Below are positions 18,061-27,060 of a stretch of 64,000 nt of DNA, in pieces. Source of the DNA: Polyangium spumosum (GTDB taxonomy: Bacteria; Myxococcota_A; Polyangia; Polyangiales; Polyangiaceae); contig NZ_WJIE01000022.1 in the NCBI RefSeq assembly GCF_009649845.1, positions 1 through 64,000 on the forward strand. Reading direction: 5' to 3'. How positions within the stretch are numbered: position 1 is the first letter of the stretch; each line of letters begins with the position of its first letter. A program made the translations under genes and the position numbers. The notes below the pieces were generated by a model. It did no database searches. It had not been told where the DNA came from and was given only the letters and a program-made list of their open reading frames with translations.

Positions 18061-18717
18061 TCAACCTTCGAGCGCGCGGAGGAGGCCGAGCTCCAGCCGG
18101 TGGCCCGAAGCGTCCACCCCGGCGGCGACGAGCGCGTCGTCGTAGCCCGCCTCGACGGCGTCCGCGGCGCGCGCGAGGAGCGGCGAACGGGAGGGCAAGA
18201 GGTCGCTCCTGCCCTCGAATGCGTCCCGACAATCCTCGGCGGAGCACGAATGAAAGGCCCGGCAGCGCAGCGGCCGCGCCGGGTGCACCGAGCAGAGGCC
18301 ACGCGCGTCGAGCAGCGCGCAAGGGATCCGCGCGGCCCAGCGCGCCTCGTCGGAGAGCGGCTCGACCCGCGCCACGTGCGCCGCGAGCCGCTCCTTCAGG
18401 GCGCACAGGGCCTCCGGGGCGAGCGAGCGGCAGAGCCACGCGGCGACGGCCAGGATCTCGGCCGCGGTCGCATACGCGTGCACATGACAGCAATACGAGC
18501 AGCCGGCCGCGCAGGCCGGGGCGCGGGCGCTCTGCACGCGTGACGTCTCCCGCTCCATGGCCGCGTGGGCCACGAGGGCCGCCGATTCGAGGTCCGCGCG
18601 GTCGAGCGAGCCCGTCACCTCGGCGGCGACGCGGCCGCGGATGGCCTGATCTCGTTGCGAGAGGACGCGGAGGGCGCGCACGGCCCGGGTTTTACGCCCC
18701 GGGCTGCGGCGCGTCAA
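18061..18717 (-). CDS. YkgJ-family cysteine-cluster protein
   Basis: 218 aa. The diagnostic cluster is CAAGCSYCC followed by two later blocks, CSVHPARPLRCRAFHSCS and CRDAF, the CxxxCxxCC plus downstream Cys arrangement of the YkgJ/UPF0153 group, which probably binds iron-sulfur or zinc. The frame opens with a TTG at 18717, one base after the stop of the protease gene; a GTG about 12 codons downstream is an alternative. It is embedded between two secreted-protein genes on the same strand, which is odd for a cytoplasmic metal-cluster protein; a maturation role is speculative. Confidence 0.72.
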   Translation of the reverse strand: MTRRSPGRKTRAVRALRVLSQRDQAIRGRVAAEVTGSLDRADLESAALVAHAAMERETSRVQSARAPACAAGCSYCCHVHAYATAAEILAVAAWLCRSLAPEALCALKERLAAHVARVEPLSDEARWAARIPCALLDARGLCSVHPARPLRCRAFHSCSAEDCRDAFEGRSDLLPSRSPLLARAADAVEAGYDDALVAAGVDASGHRLELGLLRALEG

Positions 18718-18718
18718 A

Positions 18719-20872
18719 TCACTTCACCTCGGCGGAGTCGACCCGGAAGGTGGTGATCGCGGAGATGTCGGTCGTCGCGCGGAACTGGACGCGGACGGTC
18801 TGGCCGCCGTAACCCGCGAGCGAGAGGCTCTTTTGCGTGTAAGCGCCGGCCGCGGCCTTGTTCAGGTTGCTGTAGGTGGCGAGCGTCTTCAGCAGCGCGC
18901 CGGAGGTGCTCCGGAGCTCGACGTAGAGCTTGTCGTATTGCTGCGTCGCCGTGGTCTCGGACGAGCTCACGTTCAGGTGAAACTCGAGCGTCGGCGAGGC
19001 GCCGGCGGGGATCGTGATCTGCTGGTACATCGAGCCCGAGACGCTGTTCGCATATCCGAGATACGCGTATCCCGTGCCCGCGTGGGGGAAATTGCCGTTG
19101 CTCACGTACAGCGCGCCCGCGCCGCTCGCCACCCACGGGCTCACGCTGCCCTCGAACGCGCCGTTCGTGAGCAGGTTCGTCCCGCCGCCGCCGCCGCCGC
19201 CGCCTGCGCCCGGGCATTCTCCGACGCCGACGGCGCACCAGGCCCTCTGCGTGGAGACGTATTGTGCGCTCGAGGCGCCGAAGATCGCGCCTGCCGCGCT
19301 CAGGGTGGCCTGGCGGGCGCCGGCGAAGTTCGTGTTCGAGGTCATGTAATCGACGAGGGCCTTGTACCAGATGCGGCCCGCGTCGTCGGCGCCGATGCCC
19401 GTGACCGTGACGCCGCTCAGGTGGTGCGTCCCGCCCTTGGCGAGCAGGTAAAACGCGTGGTTCGGGATGCCCGAGTTGATGTGGACGCCGCCGTTGTCCT
19501 CGGTGCCCGTGTACCGCTCGCTGTAATGGTCCGGATCGTCGTCCGACGTGTAGCCGCCGTCGCCCGCCAGGTGCGGGTCGTCCAGGTAACGGAGCGCGTC
19601 GCCGGCGGCGCCGGGCGTATAACAATCCTCGCCGATCCTCCAGGTATCTGCGCTCTCGCCGAAGACGTGCCGCTCGACGAGCGCGCCGAAGACGTCGGAC
19701 CACGACTCGTTCAGCGCGCCGGATTCGTTCTCGTAAGTGAGGTTCGCCTCGTACTCCGTCACGCCGTGCGCCATTTCGTGCGCGGCGATGTCGAGGGAGA
19801 CGAGCGGCGAGAACGTCGCGCCGTCGCCGTCGCCGTAGACCATCTTGGTGCCGTCCCAGAACGCGTTGTTGTAGGCCGAGCCGTACTGGACGACCGAGCT
19901 GATGAGGCCGGCGCCGCCGCTCGCCGCCCCGTACACCACGGGGCCGCCCGCGCCGTCGATGCCATTGCGGCCGTGGACGTCCTTGAAGTAATCGAACACC
20001 ATCGCGGCGCCGAAGTGGGCGTCGATCGCGACGCGCTGGCTCGTCGCGTTCCAGACGTCGTCGGTGTCGGCGATGCGATAGGCCGTGCTCGTACCATTGT
20101 TGTACGTGAACGTCCCGACCCTGCGCGTGAGGTCCTCCGTGTAATACCGGCCGCTCGCCAGGCTCGTGCCGATCGTCACGGTGCCGCTGTAGAGCGTGGT
20201 CCCCTGCGCGGTCTGGAGGTTATCGTAACGGTGGATCTCCTCGCCGCTGTGGGCGTCGATGAAGATCACCGGCATCGCGGTGCCGCGCGTGTCGTCGATG
20301 CGGCGGAGTTTCACGCGATAAGCGAGGTAATCCTCGCCTTCGCGGCGCATCACGAGCAGATCGGCCTCGGGCGCCGCGGTGATACACGACGCGCAGGCGT
20401 ATCGAGCGAGCGCCGCGCGGATCGCCTGCTCTTCGCTCAGGGTGGGCTTCACGGAGAGGCCGCGGCGGATGTGCTTCACGAGGCCGTCGGTCACGCGGTG
20501 GAGGTCGCCGTTGGGATCGAGGTGCACGATCGCCTCGCCCTCGAAGACGGGAACGCCCTTGAATGTCTGCTGGATCCGGGTGTGGGCGAGGGAGAGCTCG
20601 TCGATCCGGACGCGCCGGACCTCGAAGTCCTCCGCGCTCTCGAGGCCCAGCACCTCGGCGTTCACGGCGATGTGCGCGCGGCTGATCGCCTCGGCCAGCG
20701 CGCGCTCCGCGGCGTCGCCGCCGGGGGTGAAGACGGGTTTGCCCGCGTTCGCCGCGGCCTCCTCCTCCGCCGGCGCCTCGGAGGCCGCGCAGCCGGCGCA
20801 GAGCAAGAGCAAAAGACCGCAGGACCTTCCTCCGAGACGATGTGCACCAAGCGTCAGGCGAATTCGTGCCAA
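18719..20872 (-). CDS. M4-family (thermolysin-like) metalloprotease, secreted lipoprotein precursor
   Basis: 717 aa from a TTG at 20872 with a GTGAGGT box upstream. Layout: signal peptide with lipobox LCAGC; FTP/PepSY propeptide (about 45-210); catalytic M4 domain with HEMAH at 365-369 and the third zinc ligand Glu389 in NESWSD; M4 C-terminal domain with NGGVHINSGIPNHAFY; a poly-Gly linker; then a beta-sandwich tail of about 150 residues resembling a carbohydrate-binding or MAM-like module. All catalytic residues are present. Expected to autoprocess and degrade proteins outside the cell, consistent with predation or scavenging. First gene of a minus-strand run with YkgJ and IgGFc genes. Confidence 0.9.
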   Translation of the reverse strand: MARIRLTLGAHRLGGRSCGLLLLLCAGCAASEAPAEEEAAANAGKPVFTPGGDAAERALAEAISRAHIAVNAEVLGLESAEDFEVRRVRIDELSLAHTRIQQTFKGVPVFEGEAIVHLDPNGDLHRVTDGLVKHIRRGLSVKPTLSEEQAIRAALARYACASCITAAPEADLLVMRREGEDYLAYRVKLRRIDDTRGTAMPVIFIDAHSGEEIHRYDNLQTAQGTTLYSGTVTIGTSLASGRYYTEDLTRRVGTFTYNNGTSTAYRIADTDDVWNATSQRVAIDAHFGAAMVFDYFKDVHGRNGIDGAGGPVVYGAASGGAGLISSVVQYGSAYNNAFWDGTKMVYGDGDGATFSPLVSLDIAAHEMAHGVTEYEANLTYENESGALNESWSDVFGALVERHVFGESADTWRIGEDCYTPGAAGDALRYLDDPHLAGDGGYTSDDDPDHYSERYTGTEDNGGVHINSGIPNHAFYLLAKGGTHHLSGVTVTGIGADDAGRIWYKALVDYMTSNTNFAGARQATLSAAGAIFGASSAQYVSTQRAWCAVGVGECPGAGGGGGGGGTNLLTNGAFEGSVSPWVASGAGALYVSNGNFPHAGTGYAYLGYANSVSGSMYQQITIPAGASPTLEFHLNVSSSETTATQQYDKLYVELRSTSGALLKTLATYSNLNKAAAGAYTQKSLSLAGYGGQTVRVQFRATTDISAITTFRVDSAEVK

Positions 20873-21022
20873 GCGAACCTCACTTCCCGTGGATGAAGGA
20901 ACGTTCAGAAATCCGCCAGCCTACGATGCACCGGATCCGTGACGCGTGGCGACATCATCACGAAAAGCTTTCCACGTTGTCGGGGGTCGCGGTAAGATTT
21001 CCGATCGACCCCGGAGCGCACC

Positions 21023-22045
21023 GTGAACATTCGATCCATCACCGGTCTGCTGTTGTTATCCTGCTCCCTCGTCGCGTGCGGGGGGGAGCCGGATCCTCCG
21101 CCCGGCTCGGGCGGCGCCGGTGGAATGGGCGGCGGCGCGGGCGGAATGGGAGGCGCGGGCGGGGCCGGCGGAATGGGCGGGGTCGGCGGAATGGGCGGCT
21201 CCGGCGGCATGAGCGACGCGCGTGTGGTCGTCGGCGTGATCCAGGCGCCGAACGAGCTTGTCTGGCAAGCGGCCTCGGTGCACGTCGTGGTGAAGGTGGA
21301 CGGCGTGGTGGTCCGGGACGCGACGATAGGCACGGGCGTGCCGGCGCCAATCGTGTTCCCCCAGGAATTCGAGCTCGAGGGCCTCGCGGACGGCGCGCTC
21401 GTGGAGGTCTCGGTGGAGACCGATTTCGACGGGACGGGGCAGGACGTGCATCCGCGCCTCGCGAGCACCCGCGCCAAGGCGGGCAAGACGCCCCTGCTCC
21501 GGGTCACGCTGAGCCATCAGGGTTGCGGCGCGGGTTGTGGCGCGGGCCTGACGTGCAACTGGGGGCGTTGCCTGGATCCTCATCTCGCGCCGGAGGTCCT
21601 GGAGGCATATTCGTCCGACTGGGCGAAGTATAGCTGGTGCAAGCCGAAGGACGCGGGCGCGCCGACGCTCATGCTCGGGCAAGGCGACGCGATGTGGAGC
21701 CCGCTCTCGGACCAGGACACCTTGCACGTCTGGCCCGGCGATCAGGGCGGGCACCACATCTTCGCGGCGCTCCGCACGCGAAACTTGAAGCAGATGGCCG
21801 TCGTCAAGGTCTCCGGGATGCTTTCGGACACGGGCGAGGTGCTCGGGCCGGTGCAGTCGATGCGCGTTTTTCCGGACAGGCCGGCGCAGGGGTTCTGCGA
21901 GGCGACGGGGATCCTCTTCCAGATCGACACGAAGCTCCCGATGGCGGAGCTCGTCGGCAGGCAGGTACACCTGAAAGCCGAGGTCTCGGACGCCGACGGG
22001 GCGGCCGTCGTGGAGCAGAAGACGGTGGTGATTGGATCGCCCTGA
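21023..22045 (+). CDS. Lipoprotein with Gly/Met-rich spacer
   Basis: 340 aa from a GTG at 21023. Signal with lipobox SLVAC, then a low-complexity GGMGGAGG-type spacer (about residues 29-62). The mature part begins with a beta-sandwich-like region (VVVGVIQAPNELVW; VHVVVKVDGVVVRD) and a short Cys block CGAGCGAGLTCNWGRC. No enzymatic motif. It precedes a much larger VCBS-repeat lipoprotein with the same spacer type by 48 nt, so the pair may be cotranscribed. Confidence 0.75.
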   Translation: MNIRSITGLLLLSCSLVACGGEPDPPPGSGGAGGMGGGAGGMGGAGGAGGMGGVGGMGGSGGMSDARVVVGVIQAPNELVWQAASVHVVVKVDGVVVRDATIGTGVPAPIVFPQEFELEGLADGALVEVSVETDFDGTGQDVHPRLASTRAKAGKTPLLRVTLSHQGCGAGCGAGLTCNWGRCLDPHLAPEVLEAYSSDWAKYSWCKPKDAGAPTLMLGQGDAMWSPLSDQDTLHVWPGDQGGHHIFAALRTRNLKQMAVVKVSGMLSDTGEVLGPVQSMRVFPDRPAQGFCEATGILFQIDTKLPMAELVGRQVHLKAEVSDADGAAVVEQKTVVIGSP

Positions 22046-22093
22046 CGAACGGCCAGGGATGACTTGTTCAGCGGAGGATCGGAGGACTTGGTG

Positions 22094-24484
22094 ATGAAGC
22101 GTGACAAGCTTGTGATAGGGGCGGCTCTCTCGCTCGTGCTCTCGGCGTGCGGGGACGGGACGACGGGGACCCCGTCGGGGACGGGCGGATCCGCCGGTGC
22201 GGGCGGAATGGCCGGGGCGGGTGGAATGGGCGGCGCGGGAGGAATGGGCGGCGCGGGAGGAATGGGCGGCGCGGGAGGAATGGGCGGCGCGGGAGGAATG
22301 GGCGGCGCGGGAGGAATGGGCGGCGCCGGAGGAATGGGCGGCGCGGGAGGAATGGGCGGCGCCGGAGGAATGGGCGGCGCCGGAGGAATGGGCGGCGCGG
22401 GCGGCGGCTCGATGGGCCTTCAGTTCGTCGTCGACGGCTCGTATCCCGCCGCGGTCGGCGCGGGCAATACGGCCGTCCGCGCGGGCGACATGGATGGCGA
22501 CGGCAAGCTCGACCTCGTGGTCGCGAATCCATCCGGCGGCTTCCTCGGCGTCCTGCGCGCCTCGGAAGGTGGCTCGTTCCAGGAGGTGCAACGCACGAAT
22601 TTCGCCTCGCTCGGCAGGAACATCGGCCTCGCCGACATGAACGGCGACCAGAAGCTCGACGTCGTCGTGACCGTCAGCGGACAGAGCGAGGCCACGGGCG
22701 TGTTCGTCCTCCTGAATCAAGGGGACGGCACGCTCCTCGCGCCCGTGCAATACGCCGGCAGCGTCACCACGATGGGCGCCTTCGCGGCGAAGGACCTCGA
22801 CGGCGACGGTGATGTCGATCTCGTGGTCTCGCGCGACTTGAACGGCATCGACGTGTTCAAGAATGCGGGCGACGGCACGATCGCACTCTCGGCGACGTTC
22901 ACGGTGGGCGGCGCGCACGCCATGCTCGGGCTCGCGCTGGGCGACCTCGATGGCGACGGGAACGACGACGTCGTGACGACCAGCACGGCGAGCGCGAACG
23001 TGATCTGGTTCTTCAAGGGAATGGGCGACGGCACGTTCGCGGCCGGAGAGACGCGGCCGGCGCAGCGGTCGGATTCGATCGCGCTCTTCGACGTCTCCGG
23101 CGACGGGATCCTCGACCTGGTCGTGGGCCCGAGGGCGTACACCGCGGGAGGGTATGGCGTCCTCGTGAACAACGGCGACGGGACGTTCGCGCCCATGGTG
23201 AAATCGGCGGCCTCGGAGTTCAGCAGTATCGCCGGGGTCCTCGACGTCGACGCCGACGGCGCGCTCGACCTGCTCACGACGGATCCCTTCGGGGGCGCGT
23301 ATTCTCTGAGAAACCTGGGCGGCGCGGCGTTCGACGCGCCGGTCGAGATCGCGGCGGGGCGCCTGCCGAGGGCCCTCGCGATGGGGGACGTCGACGGAGA
23401 CGGCCACACGGACCTCGTCGCGGGCAACAACGGCCCCGGGCTCTCGATCGTGCGGAGCGACGGAATGGGCGGCTTCTTGCCCCCGACCGGCATACCCTAC
23501 GGCGGGGGCGCCCGCAAATCGGTCGCCGCCGATTTCGACGGCGACGGGCGAAAAGACATCGTGTTCAGCCATCTGGCGGCGGTCGATACGATACTACGAG
23601 GAATGCCCGGCGGCGGGTTCGAGATCGCCGGATCCCACGAGGTGCTCGAGGTTCCGATCGGCCTCTTCGCGTTCCAAGCGGACGCGAACCCGGGCGCGGA
23701 CCTCGTCGTCGTGCTGCCGGGCGGGACCGACGAGGGGTACATGGTGCAGACATTCCCGAATACGGGCGGCCTCTCGTTCGGGCCCGGGATTCCATCCCAT
23801 TCGGGTTATATCGGCGCTGAGGACGTGGGCGTGGGCGACACGGACGGCGACGGGGATCTCGACGTCCTGGCGGTGGCCGATCCGAACAACGGCGGCACCT
23901 CGCTCCGGAACAACGGCGATGGCACGTTCTCGGAGGCGGAGCCGCTCTACACGGACGGGGTGGCGCTCGCCGATTACAACGAAGATGGGAAGCTCGACTT
24001 CGCGGGAGCGGGCGAATTCGTGGTCTTCGTGGAGCTCGGCAACGGCGACGGGACCTTCGCGAGCCCGCAGGAATTTCTTATGGTGGACGACATCATCGGG
24101 GAGATGGCGGCGGGCGACGTGAACGGCGACGGGCACGCGGACTTCGTGGCGATGCACGCCCAGAAGGACGGCGTGTCGCTCATGCTGGGGCAGGGCGACG
24201 GGACGTTCATCGGGACGACGTTCTCGCTGGGCCTCGGGACCGGGCAAAACCCCCTGCTCGAGGATCTCGACGGGGACGGCGACGACGATCTCGTGGTCCT
24301 CGCGGGCGGGCGGGTGAACGTGCTGCTCTGGGACGGCGATTTCTTCACGGCCGGGCCCATGATCGGCGAGGTCTCGCGCCCGACGTCCGTGTCGGTCTCG
24401 GACGTGACCGGCGACGACCGGCCGGACCTGCTCGTGACGTCGAATGCGACGAACGCGCTCGTCGTCCTGCGCAACGTGCCCTGA
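22094..24484 (+). CDS. VCBS/FG-GAP repeat lipoprotein
   Basis: 796 aa. The ATG at 22094 follows GGAGG with 8-nt spacing. Lipobox LSAC, then a long GGMGGA repeat spacer (residues 30-105), then about 13 copies of the calcium-binding FG-GAP/VCBS motif with the core DxDGDGxxD (for example DMDGDGKLDLVV, DLDGDGNDDVVT, DVNGDGHADFVA). These copies are expected to fold as one or two beta-propellers with Ca2+ bound in each blade. Such proteins act at cell surfaces in adhesion or ligand binding. Two copies are weakened at the Asp positions (DYNEDGKLD, DVTGDDRPD). Confidence 0.88.
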   Translation: MKRDKLVIGAALSLVLSACGDGTTGTPSGTGGSAGAGGMAGAGGMGGAGGMGGAGGMGGAGGMGGAGGMGGAGGMGGAGGMGGAGGMGGAGGMGGAGGMGGAGGGSMGLQFVVDGSYPAAVGAGNTAVRAGDMDGDGKLDLVVANPSGGFLGVLRASEGGSFQEVQRTNFASLGRNIGLADMNGDQKLDVVVTVSGQSEATGVFVLLNQGDGTLLAPVQYAGSVTTMGAFAAKDLDGDGDVDLVVSRDLNGIDVFKNAGDGTIALSATFTVGGAHAMLGLALGDLDGDGNDDVVTTSTASANVIWFFKGMGDGTFAAGETRPAQRSDSIALFDVSGDGILDLVVGPRAYTAGGYGVLVNNGDGTFAPMVKSAASEFSSIAGVLDVDADGALDLLTTDPFGGAYSLRNLGGAAFDAPVEIAAGRLPRALAMGDVDGDGHTDLVAGNNGPGLSIVRSDGMGGFLPPTGIPYGGGARKSVAADFDGDGRKDIVFSHLAAVDTILRGMPGGGFEIAGSHEVLEVPIGLFAFQADANPGADLVVVLPGGTDEGYMVQTFPNTGGLSFGPGIPSHSGYIGAEDVGVGDTDGDGDLDVLAVADPNNGGTSLRNNGDGTFSEAEPLYTDGVALADYNEDGKLDFAGAGEFVVFVELGNGDGTFASPQEFLMVDDIIGEMAAGDVNGDGHADFVAMHAQKDGVSLMLGQGDGTFIGTTFSLGLGTGQNPLLEDLDGDGDDDLVVLAGGRVNVLLWDGDFFTAGPMIGEVSRPTSVSVSDVTGDDRPDLLVTSNATNALVVLRNVP
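22223..22402 (+). repeat. Ten 18-bp repeats inside the VCBS lipoprotein gene
   Basis: Ten uninterrupted 18-bp units, mostly identical to GGAATGGGCGGCGCGGGA, encode the Gly-Met-Gly-Gly-Ala-Gly spacer. Copies differ only by a few C/G changes in the Ala/Gly codon region. Because the unit is six codons, copy-number changes keep the frame, so spacer length can vary between strains. Confidence 0.9.
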
Positions 24485-24532
24485 AATTTCGTCCCACCGG
24501 GCCGGGGAGCTTTGCTAGGATCGTCCCGGCCG

Positions 24533-25297
24533 ATGTCCGAGAAATCCGAAAAGCTCCCCCTCGTCGCCTACCACACCAGCACCGGAGAGCCGCCCGAGCT
24601 CGTGCCGGGGCCCATCCAGCGGCAATGGATGAACGACACGCGGGACGCGTTCGCGAACCGCTGCCTGCCGCTGCTCATCGCGAACCAGGCCGGCTGGCTC
24701 GTCCTGTCGCCGCACACGGTGCGCGCGATCTGGGACGGGACGGGCTCGCTGAAGAGCGTGTGTATCGAGAACCTCGAGGGCCCGCAGCCCTACCTGGCCA
24801 TGAGCCATTTCGGGCACGGGATCCTGACGTTCTCCATTCCGTTCCTGTTCCGCACGCCGCCCGGATACAACCTGCTCGTGCGGGGCCCGGCGAACATGCC
24901 GAAGGACGGGGCCTCTCCGCTCGACGGGATCGTCGAGACGGACTGGAGCACGGCGACGTTCACGATGAACTGGCAACTGACGCGGCCGCAGCACCCGGTG
25001 ACGTGGAAGCGCGGCGAGCCCATCGCGATGCTCGTGCCGATGCGCCGCGGCGAGCTCGAGTCGTTCGAGCCGGAGCTACGAGGCCTCTACGACGACCCGG
25101 AGGAAGCGAAGGCATACCTCGAATGGCGGAACAGCCGCTCGCAATTCATCAAGGAGCTGCCGATCGAGGGCTCGACCGCGAACCAGGCCGAATGGCAAAA
25201 GGACTACGTGCACGGCCGCGCGCCGGACGGGACGATGGCGAAGGAGCACCAGCGCAAGCTCGCATTGAAGGCCTGGCGGAAGGTGAAGAAGGCGTGA
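24533..25297 (+). CDS. DUF6065-like protein
   Basis: 254 aa from the ATG at 24533. No signal peptide. Features are PIQRQWMNDTRDAFANRCLP, LIANQAGW and a SHFGHGILTFSIPFLFRTPPGYNLLVRGP core, resembling the DUF6065 family, whose biochemical role is unknown; several polar residues (His, Arg, Trp) in the core look enzyme-like. The C-terminal 60 residues are charged and helical. It is the last intact gene before tandem array B and the toxin-like locus; cotranscription with them is unlikely because of the array. Confidence 0.65.
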   Translation: MSEKSEKLPLVAYHTSTGEPPELVPGPIQRQWMNDTRDAFANRCLPLLIANQAGWLVLSPHTVRAIWDGTGSLKSVCIENLEGPQPYLAMSHFGHGILTFSIPFLFRTPPGYNLLVRGPANMPKDGASPLDGIVETDWSTATFTMNWQLTRPQHPVTWKRGEPIAMLVPMRRGELESFEPELRGLYDDPEEAKAYLEWRNSRSQFIKELPIEGSTANQAEWQKDYVHGRAPDGTMAKEHQRKLALKAWRKVKKA

Positions 25298-25431
25298 TCG
25301 AGCGCCTCGCCGACGCAATCGTGCACGGCTTCGGCCCGCAGCGGAGATCGACGCGGAGCTCGAGGCGCTGAAGAAGAAGGTGGGGAGGAAGTAGGGGGCG
25401 GGGCGCGGGCGCCCGGGGGAGCGAGGTTCGG

Positions 25432-25578
25432 TCAGGTCGAGCCCATCTCCGCCTCGAGCTCGGCCTTTGGCTGGGTGAGGCGGATGCGACGAGGGAACGC
25501 GGCCGGGGGCACGCGTGTGCGAATCGAGCGGGCGCGGTTGCGGGGAGGGTGTTGCGTCGACGCAAAAGGGGCCAACAC
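25432..25578 (-). pseudogene. Possible 3' remnant or very small ORF abutting array B
   Basis: Minus-strand frame ending in a TGA at 25432, 48 codons from a GTG at 25578. The last 30 codons have strongly coding third positions and a natural-looking charged end (LTQPKAELEAEMGST). Upstream the frame runs into array B, where it loses coding character. No ribosome site precedes the GTG. I read it as the C-terminal remnant of a gene whose 5' part was lost or replaced by the array; a real small gene is the alternative. Confidence 0.25.
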
Positions 25579-25590
25579 ATCGACATGGAG

Positions 25591-25860
25591 TGTCTTGAAC
25601 CGGTTCGAGGCAGGTCCCGCGGAGTGTGGGGGGTGTCTTGAACCGGTTCGAGGCAGGTCCCGCAGCGTGTTTGAGGTGACTTGCGTCGGTTCGAGGCACC
25701 TCCAACAGAGTGTTTGAGGTGTCTTGCGTCGGTTCGAGGCAGGTCCCGCGGAGTGTGGGGAGTGTCTTGAACCGGTTCGAGGCAGGTCCCGCAGAGTGTG
25801 GGGCGTGTCTTGCGTCGGTTCGAGGCAGGTCTCGCAGGATCCAGGAGGCTTCTTGCGTCC
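25591..25860. repeat. Tandem array B: six full copies plus a partial of a 43-bp unit
   Basis: Units begin at 25591, 25634, 25677, 25720, 25763 and 25806, with a partial at 25849, always 43 bp apart. The core is TTGAACCGGTTCGAGGCAGG, containing the 10-bp palindrome GAACCGGTTC in some copies and TTGCGTCGGTTC in others. There are no spacers and 43 is not a multiple of three, so the array is not coding as a repeat. A perfect 14-bp palindrome (TTGCGTCGACGCAA, 25552-25565) lies just left of it. The toxin-like frame at its right edge emerges directly from the last units. Confidence 0.9.
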
Positions 25861-27033
25861 CCGTGGATCACGCTGATCGCGGAGAGCAGCGCGCACCATC
25901 CGATCTTCGTCTTCAATCCGCGGGTGGGGTCGAAGACCCGGTACATGATCCCGACCGAATACAGCAACCACCCTTGCGAGCCTGTGCCGCCGGATCCGAA
26001 GCCGCCTCCGCCGCTGAAGCCTGTTCCTGCGAAGCGGCCTGCGGCGAAGGAAGCTGAGGACGAAGGTGGAGGGCGGGGCGGCGAGGATCCCGTGGACGAC
26101 GAGAGGCCCGTCGAGGAGCGCGTCCGCGAGAAGTTGATCACGCAGCCGAAGGAGGAGGAGAAGCCACCGCCGTCACGCCTCGCGAAGCTGCGGCAGGAGC
26201 CGATCCTGCCGCGTGAGGGCGTCTTGTCGAAGGAATCGATCCTCCCGAAGCGCGAGGAGAAATGGGTTGACCAGGAGCACGGGCTCGTCGACCGCGGCGG
26301 CGTGTTGCCGAAGCTCGTCGATGTTCCGGAGCGGAAGCCGCTGAGCGTAAGCTCGTGTGAACAGACGAAAGAGGGCTGCCCGGCGCGGAAGAAGAAGACG
26401 CGAGCCGGGGCCATTCTGGAGCAGGTGGTGATCGCGGGGGCGATCTTCAACCTGCAAATGAATGAAAACCTGCATCGCGCCGACGGGAAGGAATACGGAA
26501 TCGTCGGCGGGATGAACGCCGACGGGCCGAACGACCCGCGGCTCCAGGCTGCGGCCGCGGCGGTGTTGTTCTCGCCGGTCTCGATGGCGGTCGGCAACAA
26601 GTTCATGAAGGCCACGTCGGAGGCCTTGAAGCGCGGCGAGAAGGTGATCATCAAGGACGTGAGTGGGCTGTCGGAGGATGCGGCGAAGTACCTGGCGGAG
26701 GAGTTCGGCGAGGAGCTGACGCAGGCGATGGCGGAGGCGGGCGTGGTCGGGCCGTATCGGGTGATGCGGCACTTCACGGCGAAGTACAAACGGAAGTGGC
26801 AAGCTCACCACATCTACGAGACGGCGAGGATGGAGAAGATCGGCCTTGATGCCCTGGATGGGCCGTCGGTGATCCTTTCGAGCCAGGAGCACCAATTGTT
26901 TACGAACAAGCTTCGCGATGCTACGAGGGGGATCGCAGAAAGAGACCTACCGAAGCTCTGGACGGCTTACCAGGGAGTCTACAAGTTGAAACCGCACTGG
27001 CTGAAGGCCATGGAGCATTATTTCGTGGATTGA
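25798..27033 (+). CDS. Nuclease-toxin-like protein (HNH-type C-terminus), N-terminus uncertain
   Basis: 411 codons from the earliest in-frame GTG, which lies in array B; coding character is clear only from about 25850, so the native N-terminus may have been cut. A later in-frame ATG is at 25945. The middle is a Pro/Lys/Glu-rich linker, followed by a hydrophobic AGAILEQVVIAGAIFNL segment and a C-terminal domain with AHHIYE (His 337-338), SSQEHQ and TNKLRD, the layout of HHI-type HNH nuclease toxins of polymorphic toxin systems. The next gene is a double-CXXCG protein 27 nt downstream, the usual partner of such toxins in Myxococcus. No lipobox is visible. Confidence 0.62.
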   Translation: MGRVLRRFEAGLAGSRRLLASPWITLIAESSAHHPIFVFNPRVGSKTRYMIPTEYSNHPCEPVPPDPKPPPPLKPVPAKRPAAKEAEDEGGGRGGEDPVDDERPVEERVREKLITQPKEEEKPPPSRLAKLRQEPILPREGVLSKESILPKREEKWVDQEHGLVDRGGVLPKLVDVPERKPLSVSSCEQTKEGCPARKKKTRAGAILEQVVIAGAIFNLQMNENLHRADGKEYGIVGGMNADGPNDPRLQAAAAAVLFSPVSMAVGNKFMKATSEALKRGEKVIIKDVSGLSEDAAKYLAEEFGEELTQAMAEAGVVGPYRVMRHFTAKYKRKWQAHHIYETARMEKIGLDALDGPSVILSSQEHQLFTNKLRDATRGIAERDLPKLWTAYQGVYKLKPHWLKAMEHYFVD

Positions 27034-27060
27034 TTCGAGCGAAAGCGCAGGGCATCGTCA

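Noticed and set aside
25591-25860. CRISPR array
   Set aside because: Units are directly adjacent at exactly 43 bp with no unique spacers, and no cas genes are present. The same holds for arrays A and C.
25591-25860. tRNA genes (GGTTCGAGGC resembles a T-loop)
   Set aside because: No acceptor stem, D-arm or anticodon arm can be drawn around it, and the motif recurs only because it is part of the tandem unit.
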